Under the pieces are notes generated by a model. The model did not search any database. It was not told where the DNA came from and was given only the letters and a program-made list of their open reading frames with translations. The translations under genes were made by a program, and so were the position numbers. This document shows, piece after piece, positions 8,718-16,606 of a DNA stretch of 55,437 nt. The stretch is from DATLFA01 sp039934635 (GTDB taxonomy: Bacteria; Actinomycetota; Acidimicrobiia; Acidimicrobiales; WLNW01). The stretch is taken from NCBI GenBank assembly GCA_039934635.1, contig JBDTLT010000015.1, positions 1-55,437 on the forward strand. Direction: 5' to 3'. Each line of letters begins with the position of its first letter. Within the stretch, counting starts at the first letter, position 1.

Positions 8718-9311
8718 TCACTTCGACGGCGTTCGGTCGACCTGCTTCACGCGACACGTGGTGCGCAACGTTCCCTCGCCGGGCGTCGAGACTTCGAACG
8801 TCGTAGTGAGCCCAGGAGCGACGTTGTTGATCACCGAAGTGTTGGTGCCCAACTGCTGTCCGTCTTGCTCCCACACCACGATGATCAGATAGTTCGCAGG
8901 GGTGCTCGAGTGGTTCGTGATCTTGCCGCCGGCGCGTAGCGCATCGATCTCGACGCGGCAGGGCAACGGGTTTTCTATGTCTTTTTGGGGCGGATTTGCT
9001 GCGTCGGGCGTCAAGGTTGCGATGCCGTCCACGAACGTCGGCTGCGACGCGGTGACGCCGGAGTTGTCGTCACCATCCGAATCGCTGACCGCGATCGCGG
9101 CGCCGAGCGCGATCGCGACGAGACCGAGCAGCAACCCGGCCACCGCCAATCGTCGATCGTTCGCATCGGTCGGCTTGGACAGAAAGGTCACGGCGACCAT
9201 CGCGATCGCGAAGATGCCGAGAGGAATCGCAACGGGCCATACGACAAACGCGAGAGCGATACCGAAGATGCCAAGGGCCAGTGCGATGAACGCGGTGATT
9301 CGGGGCTTCAT
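8718..9311 (-). CDS. Small membrane protein with extracytoplasmic beta domain, unknown function
   Basis: 197 residues. Three hydrophobic segments lie at about 7-24, 25-43 and 59-77. An acidic linker (DSDGDDNSG) leads to a roughly 110-residue domain with C119 and C187 and the pattern NHSSTPANYLIIVVWEQDG, which resembles FxLYD-type extracellular beta sandwiches. The two cysteines could form a disulfide outside the cell. It lies 57 bp downstream of parA and is convergent with the O-methyltransferase. No specific function can be given. Confidence 0.75.
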   Translation of the reverse strand: MKPRITAFIALALGIFGIALAFVVWPVAIPLGIFAIAMVAVTFLSKPTDANDRRLAVAGLLLGLVAIALGAAIAVSDSDGDDNSGVTASQPTFVDGIATLTPDAANPPQKDIENPLPCRVEIDALRAGGKITNHSSTPANYLIIVVWEQDGQQLGTNTSVINNVAPGLTTTFEVSTPGEGTLRTTCRVKQVDRTPSK

Positions 9312-9368
9312 TCGGGACTCACGCTAACGTGGTGCCACTGCGCCGGTGGCGATCCGCGCTCGAGACGA

Positions 9369-10136
9369 TCAACGCCCCAGACGACGCAGCTTGGCCCAAT
9401 GCGTATCGAAGACGTCGGAGACGTCGCGCGCTCGGTATCCGAACGAATGGATCGGTTGGCGCTCGCCGGCGGCCTGATTGACGAGCGAACGTTGTGGCAC
9501 CGATGGCTTCCACACCGCTTTGCGCCCGACCATGTCGGCCAGTTCGTCATAGCGTCGATCGGCTTCGCCGGAGACCGGCGGCACGCGATTGGGGAGCACG
9601 CCGGCGATGTCGAGGTCGGGATTCAAGTCGGCCCAGACGTCGTCGATGGTGTCGAGCACCGCAGTGAGCCCGCGCAGGCTGTGACTGGCGAGTTCGACGA
9701 CGATCAACGCGAAGTTGGCGGCACCGAGCGCGTTGAGCGTGATGTGCCCGAGCGACGGCGGTGTATCGACGAGGACGAGTTTGTAGTCGCTCGACACTTC
9801 GGCGATCGCCCGGCGAAGTCGCAGATCGGCGTTACGGGAGTTCTCGCGCTCACGTTCGGCGAGGATGCGGCTGGCCGGCAGCACGTGGATGAGTTCGCCC
9901 CATCCGGATTCGACGATCGCGGCGCGCGTCGTCTTGGGATCGGCCAGAGCATCGGAGGTGCCGAGGGTCTTGTCGCTGGCGTCTACGCCGAGCGAGTAGG
10001 TGGCCGACGCCTGCGGATCCATGTCTACGACAAGGATGTTGTCGCCCGCGGCAAGGGCTGCCGAGGCGAGACCGAGGGTGACGGTGGTCTTACCCACGCC
10101 CCCTTTTTGATTGGTGATCGCGACTGTCTTGGTCAT
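9369..10136 (-). CDS. ParA-family ATPase (orphan)
   Basis: A 255-residue P-loop ATPase. The deviant Walker A KGGVGKTT is at 11-18, the Walker A' strand VVDMDPQASAT follows, and Walker B is LVDTPPSLG. This is the ParA/Soj group that positions DNA or large protein assemblies. The frame is open upstream, but ATG 10136 precedes the conserved first strand directly. No parB or parS is visible nearby, so it is an orphan that may position something other than a chromosome origin. The divergent neighbour is a surface-type protein. Confidence 0.9.
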   Translation of the reverse strand: MTKTVAITNQKGGVGKTTVTLGLASAALAAGDNILVVDMDPQASATYSLGVDASDKTLGTSDALADPKTTRAAIVESGWGELIHVLPASRILAERERENSRNADLRLRRAIAEVSSDYKLVLVDTPPSLGHITLNALGAANFALIVVELASHSLRGLTAVLDTIDDVWADLNPDLDIAGVLPNRVPPVSGEADRRYDELADMVGRKAVWKPSVPQRSLVNQAAGERQPIHSFGYRARDVSDVFDTHWAKLRRLGR

Positions 10137-10174
10137 GAAAATAGAATTGCAGGCCTGCGGCGATCCGTCAGATT

Positions 10175-10195
10175 GGGCGCCGCCTGCCGGCGCCC
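10175..10195. promoter_or_regulatory. 8-bp inverted repeat between parA and the VDTR-repeat gene
   Basis: GGGCGCCG, five bases, then CGGCGCCC: perfect 8-bp arms in the 115-bp divergent gap. It could be an operator for both genes or a stem in the parA leader. Just before the plus-strand gene, AGGGAGAAAGGGG serves as its ribosome-binding region. Confidence 0.45.
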
Positions 10196-10251
10196 GGGCA
10201 ACGGGGCTTTTCCGGTGCGCGTAGGGTCCGACAGGGAGAAAGGGGTACCGG

Positions 10252-11613
10252 ATGGCTGACGCGACCGCACGGATGCCCCGCGCCCGGCGGGGCGTGGTCC
10301 TCCTGGTCGTGATGGCCGTCGTGGCGCTCGTCGCGGTGTTCCTCTTTCGCGACGATGGCGACTCGCCCAACCTCGGCACCCCGACTTCGGTGCCCGAATC
10401 CACGGTCGCGCCGACGACCGCCACGCCCACGACCAGCCTCGCGGCCTCGACCGCGCCCGCATTGAGCACGGCACCGGCCGCAACGGTGCCCGTGAACCCC
10501 GGCGGTGATTTCGTGGCCGTCAACCCCACGCGGCTCGTCGACACGCGCACGGGGCTGGGCGTGACCGGGGCAAAGGCGGGCAAAGCGCCACTCGTCACCG
10601 CCAGCATCGCCGGGCGAACGGGTGCGCTGGCCCCGGCCGGGATCAAGGCGCTGGCGCTCAATGTCACGGTCGCCGAAGCGAGCCAAGCGGGCTTTCTCAC
10701 CGTGGCCGCCACGGGCTCTCGGCCCTCCGACGTTTCGCAGATCGCGTTCGTCAGCGCGACCGCGAGCTCGCTCATCGTGACCCGGGCCAGCGCCGAAGGC
10801 TCCGTCGATCTCAAGCTCTCGGACGGCGCGTCGAGCCACATCATCGTGGATCTCCTCGGTTACTTCGTGACCGCGCGTGCACCGGGCAACCTGTCGGTCA
10901 TCCCGGAGGCGCAGCCCAAGGCGCTCTTCGACTCGCGCGCCGGCGTGGCGGTCGAGCCCGCCAAGACCGTCGATCTCACGCTGGCGGCCCCTGAGGCCGG
11001 CGCGATCCTCGGCATCACCGCAACGGGCGCCCGGGGCTCGGGCTACCTGACGGTCTACGGGGGCGCGACCCGGCCCGACACGTCGGCGGTCAACTTCTCG
11101 GCAAACCACGACGCCACCGCACTCGCGATCGTGGCGACGGGTGCGGACAGAGCGGTGCACATCTACAACGGCTCGACCGCGGCCGTACACCTCGTCGTGT
11201 TCCAGATCGCCCGCCTCGAGGCCGGCGCACCCGCAGGCGCTCTGGAGCTCAACATCGAGGGCACGGTAGCCCAAGACGGTCGCAGCGCACCGTTCCCGTT
11301 CCGTACGGTCGACACCCGCGGCATGGCCACGTGTCCGGTCACGCTGGGCCTCGGTGTGGCGAACATCACCACGGTCTTCCCCAAGGCGAAAGCCTTGCTC
11401 GTGAGTATCACCGTGGTCAACGCATCCACCGCCAGCTACCTGACCGCGTACTCGGGCGCCGCCGAACCACCCGGGGCGGCGACGCTGAACTTCGATGCCC
11501 GAGAGGTGCGCAGCAACCTCGCGCTCGTGCCCGTGGCGGGCGACCGCGTGAACATCGTGTGCGGTGGGGGCAATCCCGAATACATCCTCGACGTGCTGGC
11601 CACACTCGAGTGA
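10252..11613 (+). CDS. Membrane-anchored or secreted protein with three VDTR-type repeats
   Basis: 453 residues. A positively charged N-terminus is followed by one hydrophobic segment (about 14-32), a Thr/Pro/Ala linker (40-80), then three beta-rich repeats of about 110 residues at roughly 88-206, 218-322 and 346-453. Each opens with a RLVDTR / ALFDSR / RTVDTR motif and carries a central YLTVY or FLTV strand. Only the third repeat has cysteines (C361, C437), plausibly a disulfide. These repeats occur in actinobacterial exported proteins, often at the C-terminus of hydrolases; here they stand alone. A structural or adhesive surface role is inference. Confidence 0.82.
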   Translation: MADATARMPRARRGVVLLVVMAVVALVAVFLFRDDGDSPNLGTPTSVPESTVAPTTATPTTSLAASTAPALSTAPAATVPVNPGGDFVAVNPTRLVDTRTGLGVTGAKAGKAPLVTASIAGRTGALAPAGIKALALNVTVAEASQAGFLTVAATGSRPSDVSQIAFVSATASSLIVTRASAEGSVDLKLSDGASSHIIVDLLGYFVTARAPGNLSVIPEAQPKALFDSRAGVAVEPAKTVDLTLAAPEAGAILGITATGARGSGYLTVYGGATRPDTSAVNFSANHDATALAIVATGADRAVHIYNGSTAAVHLVVFQIARLEAGAPAGALELNIEGTVAQDGRSAPFPFRTVDTRGMATCPVTLGLGVANITTVFPKAKALLVSITVVNASTASYLTAYSGAAEPPGAATLNFDAREVRSNLALVPVAGDRVNIVCGGGNPEYILDVLATLE

Positions 11614-11691
11614 TCGCCGGCTGTTGGCGCCGCGCTCGCCGAAGCCGACAAGGCGATCCTCGAAGAACGGGTGCTCACGCTCATCGACAAG

Positions 11692-11722
11692 CAGATACCG
11701 CCGCCTCCGGCGCCGGTATCTG
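11692..11722 (+). terminator. Strong hairpin downstream of the VDTR-repeat gene
   Basis: CAGATACCG and CGGTATCTG are perfect 9-bp arms around an inner CGCC/GGCG stem with a three-base loop, separated by one C-C mismatch. It begins 79 bp after the stop codon and ends 55 bp before the next start. There is no T run, as is common for actinobacterial terminators. In the same frame as the preceding gene, the bases between its stop and the hairpin encode a protein-like tail (ALAEADKAILEERVLTLIDK). Confidence 0.55.
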
Positions 11723-11777
11723 CCTAATCGGGCGAAAATGTTCCGTTCCGGTCCTCGGCGCGGGCAGACTCAACTCG

Positions 11778-12578
11778 ATGACCACCACGACTGCAACCAC
11801 TACCGCCGACGAGTTGACCGGGATCATGCTGGCCGACGACGTCAGCGCGTCGTTGTGGGCGGCACTCGAAGGCGGCCGCTTGCAGGCCTTGGTGCCCGAA
11901 CTGCCGGCGCTGCGTATGGAGCAAGATCCGATCCACAAGCACAAAGATGTGCTGACGCACACGATCGCGGTGGTGGCCAAGACCAGCGCCGACCTCCGCG
12001 TGCGGCTCGCGGCGCTCTTCCACGACATCGCGAAGCCGCGTACCCGTAGCTACGAACACGGCGGCGTCACGTTCCGCCACCACGAGGTCGTGGGCGCCAA
12101 GATGACCCGCAAGCGCCTCGGTGCGCTCGGCTATCCCGACGACGTCGTACGTGACGTCGCGGACCTGGTGCGGCTCTCCGGACGTTTCAAGGGCTATGGC
12201 GACGGTTGGAGTGACTCGGCGGTGCGGCGGTATGCACGAGATGCCGGGCACCTCCTGGGGCAGCTGAACGAACTCGTCCGCTGCGATTGCACCACGCGCA
12301 ACAAGATCCGCGTCACGAACTTGCATCGTGAGATCGACGAGCTCGAGCGACGCATCCGTGAGCTGGCCGACGAAGATCGTCGCGCCGCCGAACGGCCGGG
12401 CCTCGATGGTCTCGCCGTCATGGAACAGCTCGACATCGGCCCCGGGCGCGAGGTCGGCCAGGCGCTTCAGTTCCTGCTCGAACTCAAACGCCGCGAAGGT
12501 GATCTGCCGCGCGACGAGCTCAGCCGAAGGCTCGACGCGTGGTGGGCGGCGCATCCGAGCCGAGCGTCGTCGATCTGA
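11778..12578 (+). CDS. Stand-alone HD domain resembling the C-terminal half of CCA-adding enzyme
   Basis: 266 residues, about half the usual length of actinobacterial tRNA CCA nucleotidyltransferase. From LVPELPALR (38) it follows that enzyme's C-terminal part: PIHKHKDVLTH (51-61), LFHDIAKP with H82-D83, GVTFRHHEVVGAKM (96-109), GYGDGWSDSAVRRYARDAG, and DCTTRN. The N-terminal polymerase-beta domain (GGxVRD, DxD) is absent, and residues 1-20 are Thr-rich filler. ATG 11778 is used; the open frame upstream is antisense or noncoding in style. The retained HD pair suggests a phosphohydrolase or phosphatase, not CCA addition. Confidence 0.82.
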   Translation: MTTTTATTTADELTGIMLADDVSASLWAALEGGRLQALVPELPALRMEQDPIHKHKDVLTHTIAVVAKTSADLRVRLAALFHDIAKPRTRSYEHGGVTFRHHEVVGAKMTRKRLGALGYPDDVVRDVADLVRLSGRFKGYGDGWSDSAVRRYARDAGHLLGQLNELVRCDCTTRNKIRVTNLHREIDELERRIRELADEDRRAAERPGLDGLAVMEQLDIGPGREVGQALQFLLELKRREGDLPRDELSRRLDAWWAAHPSRASSI

Positions 12579-12588
12579 CGACCGAGCC

Positions 12589-13707
12589 CTAGCGGGACGA
12601 ATCGACCGGCGGCGAGCGCGTCTCGGGCGCGTCGAACAACGCGGCGGGCGACGGCGGTACTTTGACGGACGCGCCGCGGCGGCGAGGCGCGCGAGGTCGC
12701 GACGACCCCGCGGGTTGGAACGGCGGCGACGCGCTGTCGAATACCGACACGCTCTCGGTCGCCTGCTCGGATTCGTCAAAGGACCCGTGGGCCAACGGTG
12801 CACCGGTTCCGGAGATCTTGATCAAATGATCGGGATCGAGGAACGCGTTCGCGCCCGCCCGTTCGTTGCGCTTGTCGTGCAGGCGCTGCCACCGTCGGGC
12901 GCAGATCAAGGCACCGACGCCGAAGAGCAGGATCGCGACCGCGGGCGCGATGAGGCGCGGCATCAGCGAGCGAGCGAGATGTTCACCGATGATCGAACTG
13001 TTGCCCGGTAGCCCACTGGCCAAGACCGGCAACAACAACGCGATTGCACCCTGCAACAACGCGAACGCGACGAGCCACACGCCGATGCGTCGCAGCGCGG
13101 AAGGTCGACGTGAGTGGATGAGCATGGCGAGCGCGATGAGGCCCGCGGCCGCCATCGCCAATGTGGAGAATCGCCGGTCGAGCGACCGCTTGAGCCCGGT
13201 CAGGTCGGGTGCGCTGTCGGCGATCGTGATCTTCAGGGGCGCTTGGGCCGGCAACAGCTGTGCGTACGCCGGGTTCACCGCGATCGCCTCGTTGCGGAAT
13301 GCGGGAACGAGGGCGCTCAGATCGAGCACTGGCGCCGTCGTATGGTCGATGAAGATATAGCGGTGCAGTGCGCGCACGGCCTTGGCATATGCGTCGTGGA
13401 ACTCAGGCGTACGCGTGAGTTCCACGCCCGCCTGCCGCAAGTCGTCGGTGATGTGCACCGTCGCGCTGCTCGTGGTGCCCGGGGGGAGCAGTTGCGACTG
13501 CGCAGCCTCGACGATCTGATCGGCGACCGTGCTCTGCACGATGCGGCGCTCGAGGATGCCGTCGGTGGCGTCGACGACGACGTCCGGATCCAGCACGAGG
13601 CTGCGGACCATGAACGAGTCGTAGACGAGCGATGTGGCGAGAAGACCGATGGTCAACAGGAGCCAACCGACCACGCGTCGCGGTCGATCGGCAATGGGTG
13701 CTCTCAT
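12589..13707 (-). CDS. Integral membrane protein of unknown function
   Basis: 372 residues. One N-terminal helix (about 14-34) is followed by a 150-residue extracytoplasmic domain, then three helices (about 190-210, 220-245, 262-285) and an 85-residue charged Pro/Arg/Ser-rich cytoplasmic tail. The outer domain contains VADQIVEAAQSQLLPPG, a pattern seen in actinobacterial membrane proteins of unknown role. It ends 10 bp from the convergent HD gene. I cannot assign a function. Confidence 0.72.
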   Translation of the reverse strand: MRAPIADRPRRVVGWLLLTIGLLATSLVYDSFMVRSLVLDPDVVVDATDGILERRIVQSTVADQIVEAAQSQLLPPGTTSSATVHITDDLRQAGVELTRTPEFHDAYAKAVRALHRYIFIDHTTAPVLDLSALVPAFRNEAIAVNPAYAQLLPAQAPLKITIADSAPDLTGLKRSLDRRFSTLAMAAAGLIALAMLIHSRRPSALRRIGVWLVAFALLQGAIALLLPVLASGLPGNSSIIGEHLARSLMPRLIAPAVAILLFGVGALICARRWQRLHDKRNERAGANAFLDPDHLIKISGTGAPLAHGSFDESEQATESVSVFDSASPPFQPAGSSRPRAPRRRGASVKVPPSPAALFDAPETRSPPVDSSR

Positions 13708-13803
13708 GCCGGTGACATCGGCGCGAAGGGGCGTCGGGTGTAGGGGAATCCGGCCACGCTAGGGCCGGCGCGGCTGTCGTAACCGCGGGTCGCGCGAGGG
13801 GGT

Positions 13804-13817
13804 AGGCCGTTCGGCCT
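13804..13817 (-). terminator. Short hairpin after the amidohydrolase-like gene
   Basis: AGGCC, a 4-base loop, then GGCCT, 13 bp beyond the stop of the leftward gene and inside a 123-bp gap. The stem is short and has no T run on the minus strand, so termination is uncertain. Confidence 0.3.
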
Positions 13818-13830
13818 TTGCTTCCGGCTC

Positions 13831-14700
13831 CTATTGCCCCAGGCGCAGCACGCGCAACGCGTTCTCGCGGAGGAACTTCGGCCATACCTCGTCCTTGAAA
13901 CCCACCCCGGGTAGTTCGCGGAAGATGCGCTCGAGGCTGAGCCCCGACGGGAAGTAGCCGGCATAGATGATCTTCTCGGCGCCGCGTGTATTGGCGTAGC
14001 GGATGATGTCCTGCGGATAGTGCTTGGGTGCGAACGCGCTCGTGGAGTAGTGCAACCCCGGCCACTTGAGCATCAACTTGATCGCGAGGTCGGTCCACGG
14101 TTCGCAGCCGTGGCGAGTCACGAAGGTGAGTTCGGGGAAGTCGTACATGACTTCGTCGATGTGCTCGACTTTTTGCGGGTACATCGGGAAGCGCGGGCCG
14201 GGCACACCGGCGTTGATGAAGATAGGGATGTCGAGCTCGACGCACGTGGCATAGAGCGGGTACATCTTCTTGTCGTTGATGGCGACCTGTGGCGACAAAC
14301 CGCAAGGGAACGTCGCGGCGGCCTTGACGCCCATTTCGCGAACACCGCGCTGGAGGTCGCGGATGGCATCAATGCCGCGGTTGGGGTCGACGAGCATGCT
14401 GCCGAAGAGTCGTGTCGGGTGGGCGAGCACCGAAGCGCAGCCGATGTCCCCGTCGGCGAAGGACACGGGCACGAGGCCGAACTCGATGTTGTACTTGTCC
14501 ATCTCCGCGATGAGGAACTCGGGATAGCTCACGGAGGCGTCGACCTCGGGCAGGTCCTTGAACATGTAGCCGCCGGGATGCTTGAGATCGCTGCTGGCTT
14601 TGTCGCGGACGAGATTGCCGAAATCTTTCTGCCACGCGTCGCGATTGGAGGGCACGCCCAGCATGGTGTCGAACGCGGCTACATCAGAAGGAAATGCCAT
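13831..14700 (-). CDS. Amidohydrolase-like protein lacking metal ligands
   Basis: 289 residues with the amidohydrolase_2 fold signature FVTRHGCEPWTDLAIKLML and a YSTSAFAPKHYP segment. The first-strand HxH/DxH motif is replaced by FDTMLG (10-15), and the last-strand FETDYPH is replaced by IYAGYFP, so the usual metal ligands at both ends of the barrel are missing while the internal His remains. It is clearly paralogous to the protein at 41148-42053, which has the same changes. It is divergent from the LEH-type gene by 50 bp. It may use another metal site or act without metal. Confidence 0.84.
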   Translation of the reverse strand: MAFPSDVAAFDTMLGVPSNRDAWQKDFGNLVRDKASSDLKHPGGYMFKDLPEVDASVSYPEFLIAEMDKYNIEFGLVPVSFADGDIGCASVLAHPTRLFGSMLVDPNRGIDAIRDLQRGVREMGVKAAATFPCGLSPQVAINDKKMYPLYATCVELDIPIFINAGVPGPRFPMYPQKVEHIDEVMYDFPELTFVTRHGCEPWTDLAIKLMLKWPGLHYSTSAFAPKHYPQDIIRYANTRGAEKIIYAGYFPSGLSLERIFRELPGVGFKDEVWPKFLRENALRVLRLGQ

Positions 14701-14750
14701 AGGCGGCGAAGCATAGGATGCACCACTTCAACGCGCACAGGGGGCACGAG

Positions 14751-15125
14751 ATGGCCACGATTCCAACTGATCCAGACGCCTTGGTGACACAGTTCTGCGA
14801 GGCATGGCCGCGCATGGACGCGGACGAGCTGGCCTCGTATTTCACCGACGACGGCGTGTATCACAACATCCCCATGGCTCCGGCCGTGGGCCGGGCCGCG
14901 GTTCTCGAGCTGTTGAAGGGCCTGGGCTCGATGATCAGCGCCATTCGCTTCGAGATTCACCGCCAGGTGACCAACGGCGGAGTCGTCATGAACGAGCGCA
15001 CCGATCACATCACGATGGGTGACCGGGTCATCGCGCTGCCGGTCGTCGGCGTATTCGAAATCGACAATGGTCGTATTCGGGCGTGGCGCGACTACTTCGA
15101 CATGGGCCAGTTCTCAGGGGCCTAG
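14751..15125 (+). CDS. Limonene-1,2-epoxide hydrolase-type enzyme
   Basis: 124 residues, an NTF2-like alpha+beta barrel. Every active-site pair of limonene-epoxide hydrolase is present with correct spacing: Y37-x-N39 (water binding), R83-x-D85 and W112-x-D114 (the Asp-Arg-Asp triad). It should open an epoxide by water attack in one step. ATG 14751 follows AGGGGG; an upstream ATG at 14718 would add residues with no family match. It is divergent from the metal-ligand-less amidohydrolase and convergent with small membrane genes. Substrate could be a terpene or lipid epoxide. Confidence 0.88.
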   Translation: MATIPTDPDALVTQFCEAWPRMDADELASYFTDDGVYHNIPMAPAVGRAAVLELLKGLGSMISAIRFEIHRQVTNGGVVMNERTDHITMGDRVIALPVVGVFEIDNGRIRAWRDYFDMGQFSGA

Positions 15126-15145
15126 GCCACGGCGCCGCCCGGCGG

Positions 15146-15550
15146 TCAGTCGCCCGACGGTGCGAGCGAGGCCCAGTAGACGAAGCCGACCAACGACAGC
15201 GCGGCGGCGAGGGGCAACCCGACCATCAACATCGCGTCGGGCAGGGGCCACGGACTACCGCGCCATCCACTCACCGCGCTCGTCACGGCCGCGGCGCCGA
15301 TCGCAATCGCGACCAACAACATCAACCCCACCACCGCGAGACGGCTCTGCTGCCGCTCCTGGCAAACGGTGCGACCGGATTTGTCGAGCGCGCCGAATGC
15401 GGTGCCGCAGTTGTCCGGACGGGGTTGATGCGCCTCGCCGGGCAGCGTGGCCGAACCGAGCAGACCAGCGATCGCGAACAGCGCGGCCGCGAGGCCGAGC
15501 GCAACCGCGACTCCACGATCGATGCGACCGTGCCTCGCTGCGGTGGGCAT
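15146..15550 (-). CDS. Small membrane protein, three helices
   Basis: 134 residues. Hydrophobic segments lie at about 13-31, 67-87 and 100-122. The first loop has two cysteines (DNCGTAF, TVCQERQ) that may pair outside the cell. The start ATG overlaps the stop of the upstream membrane-protein gene (ATGA), so the two are translated together and may form one complex. Function not recognisable. Confidence 0.75.
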   Translation of the reverse strand: MPTAARHGRIDRGVAVALGLAAALFAIAGLLGSATLPGEAHQPRPDNCGTAFGALDKSGRTVCQERQQSRLAVVGLMLLVAIAIGAAAVTSAVSGWRGSPWPLPDAMLMVGLPLAAALSLVGFVYWASLAPSGD

Positions 15551-16425
15551 CAGCCGCGTTGGAGGTTCGCCGCGGTTTCGATCAATTCGTTGCGCGGCAC
15601 CGTGGTCGACAGCAGGGTGAACCAGATGTCGGGAGCGCCGCCGAGCTCCTTCTCCTCGATGACGATGCCGAGACCACCGTCCGGTGTGGGGCCCACGTAC
15701 ATCGTGCGGCCGTTTCGTTGGGTTGTCACCTGGACGTTGCCGGGTGGGCCGAGCGGGCTGTACCCGTCGGTCAGCACGCTGATCACGCCGTTGGCTCCCT
15801 GCCAATGAAACGCGCAGCCGGCGTCGGTCGCGGACGTGACTCCGAGGCCGGCCACGAGTGCAGGGCCGAAGCCCCCCGGTAGGAACGCCGCGGTGAGCGC
15901 CGGCTTGACGCAGTTGGCGGGCAACGCCGCCACGGTGGTCGCGGAGCTGACGATCGAGGTCGACGCCGAACGCAGGGTGGTCGTGGTCGTTGCCGCGGTC
16001 ACCGGGTCGTCGTCATCGCGTAGCGCGATCCAACTGGCGGCGCCGACGGCGAGCACGAACACGAAGCCCACGCCGACCCACGTCGACGGCGAGATCTGCG
16101 GTCGCGGCCGCCGGGGTCCACCGGTCAGCGTCACCCCTGCGCCACCCCCCACTCGCGTGGGGCCGGTGCCCGCCACCCCCGGCTGCAACTGCACGTAGTC
16201 GCGATGGGCGCCGGTGAGGTGGACCAACAACCACGCGACGACGATCAACCCTACGAGTGTCGCGAGCGCAGCAGAGCCGATGACCAAGAACTCGTGCACG
16301 CCGAACCCTTCGAAGATGGGTTTGCGGTCGACACTCGAGGGCCGTACGGCGCACGAAGGGTTGGTCGCGGGGCACGCGTCGGTCTGCAACAACAGCCGCG
16401 CCATCACCACCGCCAGGGTGTCCAC
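15550..16425 (-). CDS. Membrane protein with extracytoplasmic C-terminal domain, unknown function
   Basis: 291 residues. Helices lie at about 46-70 and 117-136, then a Thr/Ser linker (about 143-165) and a roughly 125-residue outer domain with C173 and C206. The domain reads like those of actinobacterial sensor or cell-surface proteins. GTG 16425 is the start used; an ATG at 16404 is possible. Upstream lies a 23-bp tandem repeat. It overlaps the next gene by the ATGA junction. No function can be given. Confidence 0.72.
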   Translation of the reverse strand: MDTLAVVMARLLLQTDACPATNPSCAVRPSSVDRKPIFEGFGVHEFLVIGSAALATLVGLIVVAWLLVHLTGAHRDYVQLQPGVAGTGPTRVGGGAGVTLTGGPRRPRPQISPSTWVGVGFVFVLAVGAASWIALRDDDDPVTAATTTTTLRSASTSIVSSATTVAALPANCVKPALTAAFLPGGFGPALVAGLGVTSATDAGCAFHWQGANGVISVLTDGYSPLGPPGNVQVTTQRNGRTMYVGPTPDGGLGIVIEEKELGGAPDIWFTLLSTTVPRNELIETAANLQRG

Positions 16426-16463
16426 AGGGTGAATTGTCGAACTTCATGCCTTCCCGAGTCAAA

Positions 16464-16555
16464 ACTCCCTGCTTGTCGGGTCGTGGACTCCCTGCTTGTC
16501 GGGTCGTGGACTCCCTGCTTGTCGGGTCGTGGACTCCCTGCTCCTCGGCCCGAGA
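16464..16555. repeat. 23-bp tandem repeat, three perfect copies plus one degenerate
   Basis: The unit begins ACTCCCTGCT and ends GGGTCGTGG. Copies at 16464-16486, 16487-16509 and 16510-16532 are identical; the fourth (16533-16555) diverges after ten bases. It lies in the 181-bp divergent gap between a membrane-protein gene and the cysteine-hydrolase homologue. The unit is not a multiple of three and there are no spacers, so it is neither coding nor CRISPR. Repeated transcription-factor sites or slippage are possible. Confidence 0.85.
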
Positions 16556-16606
16556 CTTTTGGCCTCGGGCGGTCACGAATCCGGCGGCCGTGGTAGTAAA
16601 TCGCCC

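Noticed and set aside
16464..16555. CRISPR array
   Set aside because: The 23-bp units are adjacent with no spacers and there are no cas genes.
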